In this document: in pieces, positions 1 through 14,118 of the stretch | Numbering within the stretch: the stretch's first letter is position 1 | Layout of the letters: every line of letters starts with the position of its first letter | Source of the DNA: Polytrichum commune | Taxonomy: Eukaryota > Streptophyta > Polytrichopsida > Polytrichales > Polytrichaceae | DNA length: 64,000 bases | Direction: 5' to 3' | Assembly: GCA_950295325.1 (NCBI GenBank) | Contig: OX485807.1 | Span: 3,226,501-3,290,500, forward strand | Notes under the pieces: generated by a model | The model's database searches: none | Seen by the model: only the letters and a program-made list of their open reading frames with translations | Told to the model about the DNA's origin: nothing | Translations under genes and position numbers: made by a program

Positions 1-2460
1 AAGGACACTGTAGGGTAGATAGTTGAGGTTATGTCAATTTTATGCAGGTGTGGTCCATGGAGATGGTGAAAAATTGGACATGCAGGCAGGTCGCAGTCAT
101 TGAGGCAAGCTAGGGCAATGCAAAAACTTGGCATGTGGGTTGCCACATGCTGGATGTGAACAATTGAGCCATTGAATAGTAAGGACTGTGTTGCGAAGAG
201 CTGGGCGTACAAACGGTGGATATGCATGTGCAGTTCGTTAGATTCCATGAATGTTTGTGAGTTGTGAACATGTGCCTGGCAAACAGATTGATGTCCATGT
301 GATCGTCCTTGTAAAAGACAACGCAGTGGGCAAGACTGTGTAGGGCGACCTCGCATGCACTGTGCAAGCACATGCCCACCAAACCTAAACGAGAATAACG
401 ATTGGACAAACACGAGGAATGGGCAGCAAGCCCAAACCAGGCGTGGAAATTGCAGACGCAATGTGGGGATACCCAAAACTGCGCATCGATGTGAAGAATT
501 GTTTTCTGGTTGTCAGCGCGTCCCACACATCGAAGGGGTTTGGCAGGCAGGCAAACAATTCAAACAGACACGAACTCCCGCCCACATGCTGAACCCAAAG
601 GGACGTAATGCGGCAGTCCGCGAGCAGAGGAAGCCAAATGCACGATACCATGTGGAAATGGCATGTCCAAATGATAAACATGCACATAGTTGCGAATGTA
701 TGAAGTAACGAAACAGAAATCACACCGGGAATCATACATTCATAAGCACAGACAAGCATCGTGTCGTGGGAATTACAAGAAAGACCAACCTAGAAACAGA
801 ACCCCATAAACAATCCAAAGAACGCACGGCAGACGCCTATGGAAACACACTGCGTGCGCAGACACTGCAGAACACCACACGCGAACAACTCGTGTGCAGA
901 GGCCAATGCCATTACAAACGATTGTAAACAGCGGGTGTAAAATGTAATGCCATTGTATTATTGTGGTGAAGGTTACATGTTGAACAAAACCCCACAATTA
1001 AGTGCACATGCGTATGGAGGCCGCGAATTGCGAGGTCAATCGTGGACAGCCTCGCCCTAACGGCGTCAAACGGGTTTGGCGGAGGAACAATCTGAATGCG
1101 CGGAGGCACATTTTCAAACCCGCCATCCCCATCCCGGACCAGCAACAGTAGGGAGCGCCCCAACGCATGGGACTCCAACTCGGCCTCGCAGTCAAACCGC
1201 AGCATCAGAGATCGGAGGTCACTACAATCCTCTTCCAGTTCCCACTTGTAGAACATCTCCACGAGTGGGAGAAGTTGTGTGCATGTGGCAAGGATCCACT
1301 GACGTGAGGGCGCGGGCAATCCCGCATGCCGCCTCCATACAAGTTGCCCTGTTGAGAACAAAAACCAAGTGGGTGCCTCAGAAACCAGCCCACACCAAAC
1401 ATGGAAGACAACGCAAAACTGAATCAAAAGCAACCCCCAATAACCACAGAAGCCTGCTTGCAGGCAAACACCAATGTAGGAGCACGAACCTAGTTTGCAT
1501 AGTCAAAATTCAGTCTCGTGCTGCGACGAGTGCGAGTAGTACGCGTAGCAGAATGACTTGTAGCCCAGCCAAAAATCCTCCGCCCTGCAAAAAATGGTCC
1601 AGGACCTCAGCAAACAAAACCCATGTGCATGGTGTTTACGGGGGCGTGATGCCCATGCCAGCAAAGGAACATTGCGGTGGACGCGCTGAGAAAGTGTGGA
1701 CACACCTGTGCACTCTGAGTGCCACCAATGGCATGCACAGAGCAAACGGAATTGCAGACACAATTCCAAATCGACAAACATAAATGTAGAGCAGATCCTG
1801 GAAACCCATGGGAGGATGGACATGGTGGATGGCCACAACGCGCGAGCTAAAAAAGAAGACACAGAATTGAAGCTACATGTAGGTGAACACACGGCAGACA
1901 ACACCGCACTCCACAAATCCGACCGGGCACAGCGGTGACACAGCAGAGGCACGGATTTTTCTGCCCCCCTTTCGTCGCCTCTGCGAGGAAACCCCAAAAC
2001 CTGAATGGACACAAAAAATTGCTTACAAACCATAATCCACAACGGAACAACTGGAAGGGGGAAAAAGGGCTGGGTTTCTCGCCCGAATTCCAGCTCTCGG
2101 AGCTCGGCATCAATGGCAGTAGCGCGCCCCATCCACAGCAGCCACGGGAGGTCAGAGCATGGAGTTCCAGAGCGTGCGAAGCCGGGTGGACATTGCTGCG
2201 TCGACGGCGAAGAAGCCTTCCCCGGGGGGCCCTGGGCGACGGGCGCAGTTGGATGTAAATCGTGGCTATGGACAGAAAACAAAATGGATGGTAGTCAAGG
2301 TTGTCCGTCACAGACATGGTCGGTGCGGCCTCTGCCATTCCGACGGACCGGCATGCCACCTTACCCCCCCAACCTGGCCAGGCGGGTCCGCTTGGACCCG
2401 GGCTCCGTCCGGTCCCGCTCCAGCACCGGCTGGTGCGGCCAGGCCCTAAGTACTACACAA
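1..2460. other. GC-richer block without a recognisable gene
   Basis: The base composition is clearly GC-richer than the following 20 kb, and the block stops at a G-tract near 2469-2477. Several overlapping reading frames of 70-260 codons exist on both strands (the longest is minus 1503-2282), but none shows a domain I recognise. Their length is what low stop-codon density in GC-rich DNA would give. Short phrases recur: the minus-strand peptide around 385-560 (…QFFTSMRSFGYP…) resembles that around 1980-2060 (…QFFVSIQVLGFP…). The plus strand repeats a GAAATTGCAGACGCAAT-like phrase near 448 and 1749. This suggests diverged internal repeats. It could be a degraded mobile element or a gene edge whose body lies left of the window. 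Confidence 0.35.
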
Positions 2461-4215
2461 GAAGGGGAGGGGGGGGGAGGGAGGCTCTTCTTTCAGAGTC
2501 ATAGCCATTGTGCGTGTAGGAACTCCTTACTATTTAAAACCCCCTATATACAAGAATTTCACAAGCACAAATGAGACTACACATACAAATCATACATTAC
2601 ATAATAGCCTCATGCATGCATATGGAAATGTAGGACTCCTAGAGTAAGTTGCCTCAATTATGTATACAAAATATAAGCTTGATTGGATTCTTTTTTCTTC
2701 TTCTTATATTCCTTGGATATGTGCTCATAAATCACCTTGTATTGACAAAGTCATTGAAATATGGCGCAGGGGCATGACATGCATTGCCTTATGGATTAGC
2801 ACATATGAACTATCGGGGGTATAAGGTATATATGGATGAAATATACTACTTTTGTGAGAAACCTTGGGGGAGGGGGGGGGGGTTTAGGGTATACTTACCT
2901 CTCCCCAAAAACTCATAGTACCCTATGTAGTTGTACACAACCTCGGGGGGTGCACTGTACTAAACATGTACGAGTATACGTGAGTGCACAGGAGGGGTAT
3001 TGATTTGGACCTTGCCGTATTACGTATACATATGGTATACATGTTATAATTTATAGTTACGTACATATATGGAAGGCCTTGAAAAAGTATACAATAATTG
3101 TACTTGTATGGTACTGTTACTATACTACATATCATAAGTTTTCATATTGGATGAAATTAGGATTAACTAGGATTAACGATTTGCGTTAGCAACCTTATAG
3201 GGTAGTATGAACCATGTACAAGGTGTCAAGGTAATATCGGGGAAAGAGGCAGTATTAGGGTTTTGAAATGATTCGTTCAGCTCAAAGTAACAAGGAGATT
3301 GGTTTATGTTGATATCAAAAAGGGGCTAACAACAAGTGGACATATAATCTTACTGATCATTTGATGGTAGACTTAGAGATAATAATTGCATTGGCTACAA
3401 TGACATACATTGGTGAATCAAATGTTTATGAGTTACATCCGGGAGATGAAAAAAATTTCAACGACTTTGCTGATGAAAGCTAGGATATTTTCTTATACAT
3501 ATTATAGGGGTTGATTATTGTTCAAAAGTATATTTGTATACTTATGTTAATGACTATATATGAATGGATATTTTTTTGTGTATACATATTGTCACTTGTA
3601 TATTTATTGTTGCAATTGTATGTGTATTACTTCATTTCACAAAAAATAACTTGTATATAGGGGGTTTTTAGAGTATGCAATGAACGCACGTGATTCTAGG
3701 TTTTAATGAAAGGTGCACCCCCCGAGTACACAACTAGGTGGAACAATAACCCCCCTTTATGCATGCTTTGTAAGCCAAGTTTTGATCAAATACCCTTTTG
3801 TACATCCAGGTGGTATTGAACATGCTACATTGAATGCCCCCCTCCCTCCCGCATGAGAACTATTGCAACATAGAGTGCATTGCTTGAGTTTTAGGTCGAA
3901 TACCTAGTTTTCACAATTTGGAGGGATAAATTTATTTTATAATGAGAGTGAAAACCTTCACTATAATCTGTTACCATTTTTGCACCTCAATCCATCCCAA
4001 AATCTGAAATGACAAGCTTTGTGATTTGCAGTTACCAAAGAAAATGAAAAGAAAAATCATGATAAAATCCAATGTCTGCAATTATTTGTGGAGTTGAAAT
4101 TGTTATTCTTCAAGTCAAAATACCACAATTATAGGATACTAGTGGGCTTATTACCAAAAAAATTGCCTTCTTCACCACTCACAAGATAACACTCCCCCAT
4201 GTGCCCTCAATGTCA
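2461..4215. other. AT-rich intergenic DNA with G tracts
   Basis: No gene is visible. The stretch contains G runs (G9 at 2469-2477, G11 at 2872-2882) and degraded dispersed-repeat sequence. The part around 3300-3680 resembles 36950-37320 (shared phrases such as TTATGTTGATATCAAAAA and a CTTGTATATAGGGGG-like end), and the end motif recurs near 33410. It is probably the remnant of an old mobile element family. Confidence 0.4.
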
Positions 4216-4220
4216 ATATT

Positions 4221-4870
4221 GCTTCTTGATTGTCTTGCTATGTCATTTGGAATTTTAGGTTGTGAGTCCTTCACCCAATGATATGAACGTTTGAAGTTTT
4301 TTGAGGCCTTGAAAAGGCGGCTGCCATTGCTCTTAGTTTAGGCATGTCTATTTTTGCTCCCTTGAAATCTTTGAACGTGTGGCATCAATGTCTGATCTTG
4401 CTTCTTGATTGTTTTGCTCTGTTATTTGGGGTTTAAGTTGTGAGTCCTTCAACCTGTGATGTGAAAGTTTGAGGCCTTGAAAAGATGGCCGCCAACGGCT
4501 ATCATTTATGCATGTCTTTTTTTGCTTGCAAGAAATGTTTGAACTTATGTCATCAATGTGGACCTTGCTTCTTGATTGTCATGCTTTGTCATTTGAGGTT
4601 CTAAGTTGTGAGTCCTTCAACCTATGATATGAATGTTTGAAGTTTTTTTGAGGCCTTGAAAAGATGGCCACCAACGGCCATCATTTAGGTTTGTCTTTTT
4701 TTTGCTTGCAAGAAATCTTTGAACATGTGCCATTAATGTTGATCTTGCTTCTTGATTGTCTTGCTTTGTTATTTGGGGTTTTAAGATGCGAGTCTTTCAA
4801 CTTGTGATATGAATGTTTGAATTTTTTTTTGAGGCTTTGAAAAGATGGTTGCCAACGGCCATCATTTAGA
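4221..4870. repeat. Tandem array of about 175-bp units (4 copies)
   Basis: Four diverged direct copies are recognised by the phrase GCTTCTTGATTGTC, which starts near 4221, 4400, 4567 and 4747, so units are about 167-180 bp. Each copy carries the same order of phrases: a CTTCTTGATTGT start, then TTGTGAGTCCTTCA, then GAGGCCTTGAAAA. The last copy is truncated near 4870. No coding potential is evident. Confidence 0.85.
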
Positions 4871-6185
4871 CACAACTACTAGGTTGCTCAATTTGGGAGT
4901 TTGTTTGGTCTTAAATCCTAACAGTCAAAGTCCCTATTTCAAAACGCGGTGTATCTCTTGTAATTGCTTGCTATCCCATTTGGATCTTCACCCTAACTTC
5001 CCAAGCAACCAATTTTTGGTTGATGGATGATTTCTTCCCTACGTTAATCCCACCTAGTTCATTCATCCATAATCAAAGTAACTATGAACATCCCTATTGT
5101 GATTTGCACATTTCGGCATGAGAATATGTGGAGGTGCTAAGTTGTTGAGTCGTTCCCATCTAGAGGATCACACAAGCCTTCTACTCATTGGAGACGATGT
5201 TGATTAGGACTCCAAATCCTAGATATGGTATGGCAATTACTCCATCCACAAAATGACCGTCCATGAGTCCAGCGCGCTCCCATTTGTTTTCATAATATGA
5301 CGTCGGTGTTGTTGAATTGCGGCGCACTGTCCTTCAGAACCTCGAAGTTGAATGGGCATCCGGATTTAGTGGCACATGAAAAATCAGTCCAAGGGATTGG
5401 GAGCATCGCAATTGTGGAAAGCAACATCTTCGAACACCAATACCTCCTGCCTCAAGAGATTGGTACCTATCTTCACAGGCCATGTGCTAGGTACTACAAG
5501 CCAAACTAGTACTTCTTCTTATTGCCACTTATACAATGCTTAATGTCATCATGGCAAACCCAAAACTCATACTCCACATTGTTAGTGGAGTGGGTCCTTC
5601 TTCAATCCCTTGTAGGTGGGTAGTAGGGGTGCCATGTTTGCCAGTTCCGACTTTCACATTGCACAAAGTCTTTGTATTCGCTTGCATTGTCCAACATCTT
5701 TTGGCAAAGTTGGGGGGCAATCTTGCAATATGCCAATGGGAAGAAGGGCAATCAATCTCTAACACCGATGTGGTATGTGCGACATCATGCTATGCAGAAT
5801 TCAAGGACTCCTCTATACATGCCTTTTTAAGCCCTAATGTTAAGGGGTGGAACTGAGTAGTTCACTTTGTCAGATTGATATGACTCGCAATCCGCACCCG
5901 GTGGCACATTAAACTTTCCTTTGGTGGATCCAAACAACTCAAACCCCTCCAAAGCACAATGTCTAGTATTGAGATATTATGCCCCTAGATAGGACTTCAT
6001 GACATCTGCCAATAGCTTCGGATCTCCACACCTAGCAACATCCTTCAATTTTAAGGATGCGGAATCAAGGCCTTTACTAGTAGAACCACCTCTCTACCAT
6101 AATATGTAATTTGCAATTTGAATAGATACACGGATCAAATCGTCCACTGTCTCTTCATATAAACAAATCATCTTGTTTTCAAACT
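4871..6185. other. Intergenic DNA with two short plus-strand frames
   Basis: Two uninterrupted plus-strand frames (5297-5509, 70 codons; 5536-5856, 106 codons) lie next to each other. The composition here is slightly less AT-rich than the surroundings, which could be a decayed coding sequence, but I recognise no domain. A 78-codon frame on the minus strand overlaps the second. I do not call a gene. Confidence 0.25.
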
Positions 6186-6284
6186 GCTAGAGCCATTTGT
6201 TGTGCACCGTCTATATGAAGTTAACGTTGGTACAACGTTCATCCATAGTCATATTATGCAAACATTACATATATCATGACATTA

Positions 6285-6930
6285 CCAATATCCCTCGGAA
6301 TATGAAACGAAAAATATTTAGGAAAGCGCCATGGTTATTACTGGTACCGTCAATACCCTTGGGATACAAAATATTTTGTATTAATAAGAGCGCGAGGGAT
6401 ATTGGAGGTGCCGCCAATATCTTAAGGATACGAAATAAAAAATAGTTGCGAAAACGTCAATATCCGTCATTCAAATAATCTTGTCATCCAAATGGGTTTT
6501 ATTGTCTAATAAGATTCATTCAATAAAACATTATGTATAATACACAAGAAATGTTAATTTCATATTCTTTTTGTTATTGAACGTTGAGGAGAACGAGAAG
6601 CCGAAAAGAGGTAGTGATACAAAAATAGGTGTCGCTAGTTGTTGGAGGTTCGGACATAACAATGTATAAGGTAAATATCTATATTTTGTATATGTATAAT
6701 TTTGTATTCTATGTAAATATATGTGATTGTATTGTATATAAGCATATGTGACTATGTTCAGTTCAAACATATGTGACTGTATTTTATTAAAAAAATATGT
6801 AATTATATTTGAAGATATTGGTGCTTATGTCCTGGTGACAAACAATCATTCAAGTAGAGAAGAGTTTGATAATATAATAAAGCATCAACTACTATCTTAT
6901 TTACAGTCTTAAGATATTGGTGGCACCGCC
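6285..6930. repeat. Short direct repeats with near-palindromic cores
   Basis: Three diverged direct copies of a roughly 65-70 bp unit run from 6285 to 6460 (CCAATATCCCTCGGAATATGAAA-like phrase). Within the last copy, near 6395-6420, lies a near-palindrome of the form GATATTGG-GG-CC-CCAATATC. A closely related near-palindrome occurs alone near 6911-6933. These look like ends or relics of a small foldback element. Confidence 0.5.
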
Positions 6931-6933
6931 AAT

Positions 6934-9600
6934 ACTCTAGAAATGATTGAATTAAGAATGAACTGCTATCCCAAATTGGAGGATTAAAATTTTTGAAGAT
7001 GAATTTTTAAATTATGAGACAAACTTGGATGAAATATTTTAAACATCAGTACATAAATTTATTTTTTATTTTATTTATTTATTTATTATAGGTTTCTACA
7101 CATTAATGTCAATTTTTGGAAATTTTCTAAATTTTATTATTTTTATATGGACTTGGATATGTAATCTAATGTACATCTTTGGTACATTGTAAAATTTATC
7201 TTTTGTAATGCATATATTGGTTTAAAAACTTTGAAGGGCCACAACAATTCAAGATTTTAGTGAAAAATAATAAAATATATTCGATAATATTTATCTTATT
7301 CAATTTATTTTCATAATGTTTATTTTTATATGACTTAATCTTTTAGAGTCAATTAATTATTAATATTATATATATAATACATTTTAATCTTAATTTATTT
7401 TAAATGGATCAAGGGTTTCTTATTTTATAAGTTTTTCTTCATATCTTTGTTGTAAATACAAACTAACGATTCTTTAATGCATTTGGTTTCTAATAACAAG
7501 CTGTTGTTGGGGACATAGTCTTTAGAATTTATTTAGAAATAATTTTCTAAATTTTTTATAGAAAAATTCTTAAAATATTATAGGAATAATTCTAAAATAT
7601 TTTAAAATCTTCAAGAAATCTTATACAAATCTCCTAATAGTTGGTTGAAGTTTTTGAAAAACCCTTAACTCTAGTAGTAAAAAACTTGTTGGCACATGAC
7701 CAATACAAAAATTAGTCACAAAAACAATTGCAACATGGTACACATTTATACATGGTTTTTTCTAGATCACTTATATAATGTAATTTTCATATAAATATTC
7801 AAAAAATTCATGATCTTCATATAATATTTATGACTAATGTTATTTTTATTTTTCAATAAGACATTGCTGATGCAGGAGATTTGGCCAAAAAAATGTTTTG
7901 AGCTCACTGTAGAGCATGATAAGTCCTCTGAAGAGATCATTGTGTTTATGAATGCAACAATAATTTCTAAACGTGTCAAATGAGACTCTAGTACTACAAT
8001 GCATTTATTTATTGCGAATCATGTCGTAGTTTCATCCTCAAGTTAAATAACATTATGATTTATCTTTTGATAAGCCTCAAATGAATTAGGAAAAAACCTA
8101 ACATCTTATGAGACCAAAAGTAGATCCCCCACAAAATGTCAAGTGGTTGGAACTCTGGAATTCTACTCATACACTTCGTATATCATTGAAATTTCCAAAT
8201 ATGTTTATTTCTGACAAGGCTTTTGATCTTTGGTTATACAAAGCAAGATTTTGAAGTCATGTTTAAAAATCTTATCCAAATAATTTTTATTATATACTTT
8301 GGAAATTTTGTTTTCCTAAAACATTGTTTGAATATTTTTGGTTTTATTTGTATTGTTTTTGTGCAACAATTGAAGCTTTTGCATTTTATGCTCCTCCACT
8401 GCCTTTATTCTAGACTTTTTGTCACGCAAAACTTCACCATGGCTTCATGCTAGTTTGGAATTCAACGAGCCTTGGCTTTAAAATGATATATATATAAAAC
8501 CTCACAAAAACACAACAAGTTTTCATGGAAAAAACTCCCTTAAAAACTAGACACTCACATTGCCATGGCCATAGAACCCTTCTAATTTGAAAATTCACCA
8601 CAATTTCATAATAGCTCCTCTTGGAGCGTGTGATATCTTTTTGAAAAGCTTACAACAAGAAAATTGACTCTTCTAAAATCTCAAAACATAATTATGAGCA
8701 TGCTATTCCTCACCCTTGCGAAAAGTGCTCAGCTAAATAGAAAGGGGGATGGTATTAGCATGAGAGCAAGGAAAGAGGGCTCAACAATCAACATCACCCA
8801 TGTCACTCCACCTTAGCCCCTACCTAGACACCTCAGTGCCATGCCTAGCCACCTCAACCCAAATCCACCTATTTCTACCTTTTCTCCCCTTATTACTTGA
8901 CTTTCTTGCCAAAAAGAAATGTCATTGGCATAGTTCTAATCTATTTTCTTATAATTATTTTCTACATTTTATTTATTGCAAATTCATACTCAAATACATT
9001 TCTTTATGTTTTATTTATTTATTTCGTGTAGCATTTTACAATGCGACACCACTCACAAGTTTCCTCTCATCGCTCACCGCTTACTGCTCTCTGCTCATAA
9101 GATAGCACTTCCCATGAACACACTACCTCTCATGCAGGGGGATGTTCCAGGCAAACGGTTCCACCCTTTCTTTCTTTCACACTCATTTGATTTATTTCAT
9201 GATATTTGGCTTGTTTGGTCATTTTCTTTTTAAAAAATTGTTCCTTTTATTTGTGTTTCAAACTTAGTCTTTCAAAAGCACATGCATTTTGCAAGGATAT
9301 CTTGAACCATTTCAACAAGAATGATTGCAGTCCATCCTTGAACCTTGCACGAGGTGACGTGCCTACTAAATTTGACCATTCAAAGGGGATATAATTTTAA
9401 ATTATATGGAGGAGAAGAAGTTAAACAAGTCCATTGTGGGCTTGCCTTGGAAAGGTTCTCGTGAATAAACTCCAACATTCATATTGGGATTGTTACAATG
9501 TTGTAGCAAGGAAATTGACTTCGTCATTGACCTTGATGTCGGTACATGTATTAATCAAATCATCCTTTGTATTGTTGATGTTATAACTTTGTGAGAACCA
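6934..9600. other. Very AT-rich intergenic DNA
   Basis: I see no gene, RNA or well-formed repeat. Reading frames are short, and those near 8800-9230 are low-complexity and hydrophobic, as expected by chance in T-rich DNA. Confidence 0.5.
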
Positions 9601-9610
9601 TCAACCCTCT

Positions 9611-10132
9611 TTGGATGTCACTACATGTGCTACGATTCAGGTTGCTCAAACTATAGGGACACATTTATTTGGTTTTTCTCCCGATGTAGATATCCACACT
9701 TATGTGATTGAACCATTAATTTATGCAACAAATAGAAAGGAGGAGGATGAATCATGGTCTCAATATGAGAAGCACACCACTGATGATCATCTTGAGAGTC
9801 CTACATCTGACCTCGACAAATTCAAATGTTTGTCCCTCTTTCACTTGAATTTTTTTATTGGGTATCAAATGTGGTTTTTTTTATTGACTCTGATTTCTTC
9901 TTTTTGTTATTGTGTCCAATTTAGCTTGCAACATGGCATGTGCTTCCCCCACTTCCAATTTGCTCACTATTCTTATCCTCTACAAGTTTATCCATTGTTT
10001 TGCAGCTTCATTTCAGATTGCAATGAAGGTGTTGAAGATTCCAAGCAAGTTGACGTGATTGTTGGGAGTCGCGGGTCACTCTACAGCAAAATCCTTACAA
10101 CATTGAAGGGGCCATTAAGTTATGGATCCTAG
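9611..10132 (+). CDS. Open frame of 173 codons, unrecognised, probably not a gene
   Basis: This is the longest frame in the AT-rich left half. Residues 1-75 have a mixed, protein-like composition (…DVDIHTYVIEPLIYATNRKEEDESWSQYEKHTTDDHLESPTSDLDKF…). Residues 76-135 are T-rich and hydrophobic, and the DNA there contains intron-like pyrimidine tracts ending in TTTAG (about 9925) and TTTGCAG (about 10006). A small spliced or decayed gene fragment is possible. No family is recognised and no conserved neighbour helps. It may equally be a chance frame. Confidence 0.15.
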   Translation: MDVTTCATIQVAQTIGTHLFGFSPDVDIHTYVIEPLIYATNRKEEDESWSQYEKHTTDDHLESPTSDLDKFKCLSLFHLNFFIGYQMWFFLLTLISSFCYCVQFSLQHGMCFPHFQFAHYSYPLQVYPLFCSFISDCNEGVEDSKQVDVIVGSRGSLYSKILTTLKGPLSYGS

Positions 10133-13100
10133 AGAATCAAGAGTGTTTTGCCAACATTAGTGGATTATGTTGTTCAATTGCTCAATCTAGACATGCTCTA
10201 GTTGGTTCCCCCTTGTCCTCAAACGAGGGATGCTTGTCCAATAAAATGTCATGAAGGCAATGAACTCGCCATCGTGTGGGTTTATTGTGTGTGTTGTGCT
10301 ATGAGTTTGCATGAACAATGCGCCATGTGGGAGGTGGGCATCATCCCTCCTTAGATTCGTGACATTGTTGTAGAGCATTTCTTCAACTATCCACATGGTG
10401 GACCTAACTTAGAAATTTTTGATTATGAAGGATTTTCTAGCTATGACTACAAGGGCAAGAGTGATACTTCCATAGCGGCTATCTTCCATTGCAAAACATT
10501 TACTTGAATACATTGATGGGTCGGATTCATATTAGTTTACCTTTCCATTATATTTTGGTTGTCAAGTGTCATGGTGTAGGGGTTCCTCCCTTGGCCTCAG
10601 TTTCATTGATGGATTTAGCTTCTATAATTTTCCTCTATGCGGGTTTTTGCTAGGATATATAAAATAAGCTTCACTTTTGTTTTGTGTTATGTAGACTTGG
10701 ATCTAGTTGTTGGACATCTTTTGAATGTTTGAATGCTTGATGGAAATCTCTTGAATGTTTGCTAACAAATTTCTTGAGTGTTTGCTTTAAATCTCTTCAT
10801 TGTATGTTGCTACCTACTGAGTGGTTAATTTGGCGGCCACCCTCTTCCAATCGCCCCCTCTCGGTTGTTTTGGTGGCCCCTCTTACCTACCATGTGCAAT
10901 CATTTAAGCTTTATGCTCATTGTTTGATTTCATTGGTATGTGCCTCATTTTCCTCAATTCTTTTTAATAATTCCACAAAGTCCAGTATAGATACTTCATC
11001 CATGCCTTAAGGCAAATAATTGCACATGGGATCTCCTTGTAAACTACATCAAATAGTGTAGTGTAATAGAGCCATGTCCAAATGTTTTCGAGTGGAATCC
11101 TATCTCTTAGTATACTAGGAAATTTTGAAAAATTTGCGGGTAGTTTGTAAAAAAATAATATTTCCCAACTTATTTGAAAATTGCATGGAATCACAACAAT
11201 AATGCTTATATAAATCCAAAAAAAGGCCATAGGACCCTACTTTGCCAAACTAGGTTGCCAAAACATGAGCCTACTCATGAAATAGCATTCCTCAACTTGG
11301 GACCTTGTGACATCAAAACTTGCGCTATGCAACTATACCACCACCACCACCACCCTCACAGTTAGTTCAAACTTTCATCCCCATTAAGAAATAAGTTAGA
11401 TTGGATTCACAATTAAGAGTTGCGCCCTATAACTCTGCACATTGATTCATTAATCAAGATCCACTAAATGATGACACCTTGGGCGTGCATTCTACATTGC
11501 AATACCTATGCACATGGGTGCACATATGAGGTAAGTTTGAGCAAATCGTGTACATTGTACACAATGGATGATCATGTTTTGGAAAATAAGGTTTGGAGGT
11601 ATCTTTTAGGTTATCATGTGACATTTCTAGACTATAAAAACACAATAAGCACATCCTTAACAATATTCATATCCATAACAATGTTTTATGGGATTGACAA
11701 TATTCCACATAGTATTCCCATATATTCCCCACAATGTGTTTAATCTTTGTTGGTAGAAAATGATCTCCGTAATAAGAAGTTATAGGATTAAGAAATTCCA
11801 CATAGTAAATGACACTGAATACCATTGATAATGTTGTGTTGTTGTTTTGAATTTCCCCACTCACACTAAGTCAAGAACATGGTGTAGTACACCATTTATG
11901 GTATTTAGTGTCACGTACACTGTTTGCAAAGGGCCTAAACTAGATGCCTAGAGATCTCAAAGTGTCACGCCCACTAATTGCCAATATGATTCCATTTGTC
12001 AACATAAGTAACTTCTCTAAGTGAAAAAAGAAAAAAAATCTACATTTTGACATTTAGAGTAGCACATTGAGATACTTTACATGATAGTCTTGCGTTTTGG
12101 TATGCAAGGGGAAGATATTTTTTTTAGCATACTAATGGCAAGTGTCATGAGTTTAGGAGAAGCATTAGTAAGATATTATTATTTTTTGCAAAGAGAAACT
12201 AATTCTAAGGAGAATGCAAAAATAAATAATTGATTTTTCATAAATATGGAATTGCTACAAATTTTGAAGCGGTAAAGTTAGGGTAACACACATTCAATCT
12301 ATAGGCTAACCCATAACTGCTCCTCTAAATTCTAATCCTTGGCTATGACAATTGTCAAAACTCTTATGAGGGTAATCAATCACAAGCCGCCACCACATAA
12401 AATTGAGCTTTGGTCACTTAAAAATTATAGATCTCATCTATGTTGGCATTACAAGACCCTAGTGAGCGGCTAAATGGACATTATCGACATTGAATGCCTT
12501 GATCTTGATGGCAAGTGTCATTTGTGTACACTTTAGTCAACTTGTAAACCAGTATGTAACATAGGCATGCACGTCATAACACTAGTGACCATACTCATGC
12601 CAAGATATTAGTAAGTGCACTTGAACGCTAAGTGTCATGAGTTGACACTTATGATGAAGTTGTTAATCATCAGTGCATTTAGCATATGCCTCAAAATAGG
12701 GTAAGTGGCACTATTGTGTATGTGCCACTAAATACCATTAAATGGTGTAGTCATACTGAATAAATAAGCAAGACTATTGGGTGATGATATGTGTATTGGG
12801 CGTCTTGGGAGAGTCTTCAAATATAATATGAAATGCAATCATCTCAACTATGTTTGTACTAAATGTTTAACTAACATTTGATTTATGTGAACTCACACTT
12901 GATATGCCACGTTGAGTAGAGTGGTCTTCATGACTTATCATATAGCTCAACAAGTGTCATATGAAACCCTCCCTAATTGCCACCCAATGATTACAAGATA
13001 ATTAACATAGATCGGTGACGAATAGTGTGAGACCACACTAAATCATAAGTTTAGAATCCCTAGTGCACCGTTTTTGGGCATCCAAGACACTTAGTGGGCT

Positions 13101-14115
13101 CTTTATATCCCCACCCCACCTTTGGCCTCGGATGTCTTGGAGGTTGGAGCATCACATGGGAGGAAACGGATCCCCACGTCATCACAAGATAGAGGACTAG
13201 TGCAAGTGTGGCCCACACTATCCGTGGACCACTAATTGCACTCTTTTAGTGTACTTGTATGGCTATGTACAAGGGGGAGGGGGAGTCTCATCACAAGCTA
13301 ACATGCTTTCCAACATTGAGCTTAGTGGACCCATCACCACTCACATTCTACTTCCAATCTACGGCCTTTGCCTAGATCCATGTACAAATTTGGGAGTCAC
13401 AAGAGTTATTTGCAAGTAAAGCAGATGACACCATGGGGTTAGTCCCAAACCCTAACTTTATGAGAATCGACACAAAATCACCCAAGTTTTTTTTAATGTT
13501 CATTATAAATTCTCATACATAAACAATGGTGACATATTATTAAACAACGACTTTCTAGCTTGTTTTATTGGGATGGGTGGACCAAGCTAGTCTTACATAG
13601 GATGATCCAAGGCTTAGGATAACAGGTTCCATGCGCATACTTATCTTAGATCCTTTTTTTTTTTTTTTTCAAAGTTTGAGAGGTGGAAAGAGGAGGTCCC
13701 AAAAGTTTCACCCAACTTACAAAATAGGCTATGATACACAACAAGTTAACGAGCTCGCATTAGACTCTGAACATTGGTCCATAAAACCCATGTTGCCAGT
13801 TAGGCATTTTCATTGATCTTAAAATTGTTCACAACGGTGGTGTTCACGCCACCCTTCATGAAACTTAGATGGATCCAAACAACAATTGGATGATTTGGGT
13901 GGATGGGTGGACTCTCGTTACCTATCTCAATGACGCAACACTACACCTGTTACAGTATTTAGTGTCATTTACTATTTGGGGCTATGCAACTCTTTAATTT
14001 GTACTTGTAATGTAACTTTTAATCAAATATAGATGTTAACGTTTGACAATGTCTAAACAACCAAGTTGATTTTATTGGGGAAGAAATGACATCCATAGCA
14101 AATAGTTATAGCATT
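10133..14115. other. AT-rich intergenic DNA
   Basis: No gene is visible. A short array of diverged TTGAATGTTTG-type repeats lies at about 10700-10800. A fragment resembling the MITE at 38112-38265 lies at about 11655-11735 (shared phrases CCATAACAATGTT and GGGATTGACAATATTCCACA). A T18-19 run occurs at about 13652-13670. Confidence 0.45.
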
Positions 14116-14118
14116 GTG

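Noticed and set aside
110-2574. Many long overlapping frames on both strands in the first 2.5 kb
   Set aside because: They overlap on opposite strands without domains and follow from low stop density in GC-richer DNA.
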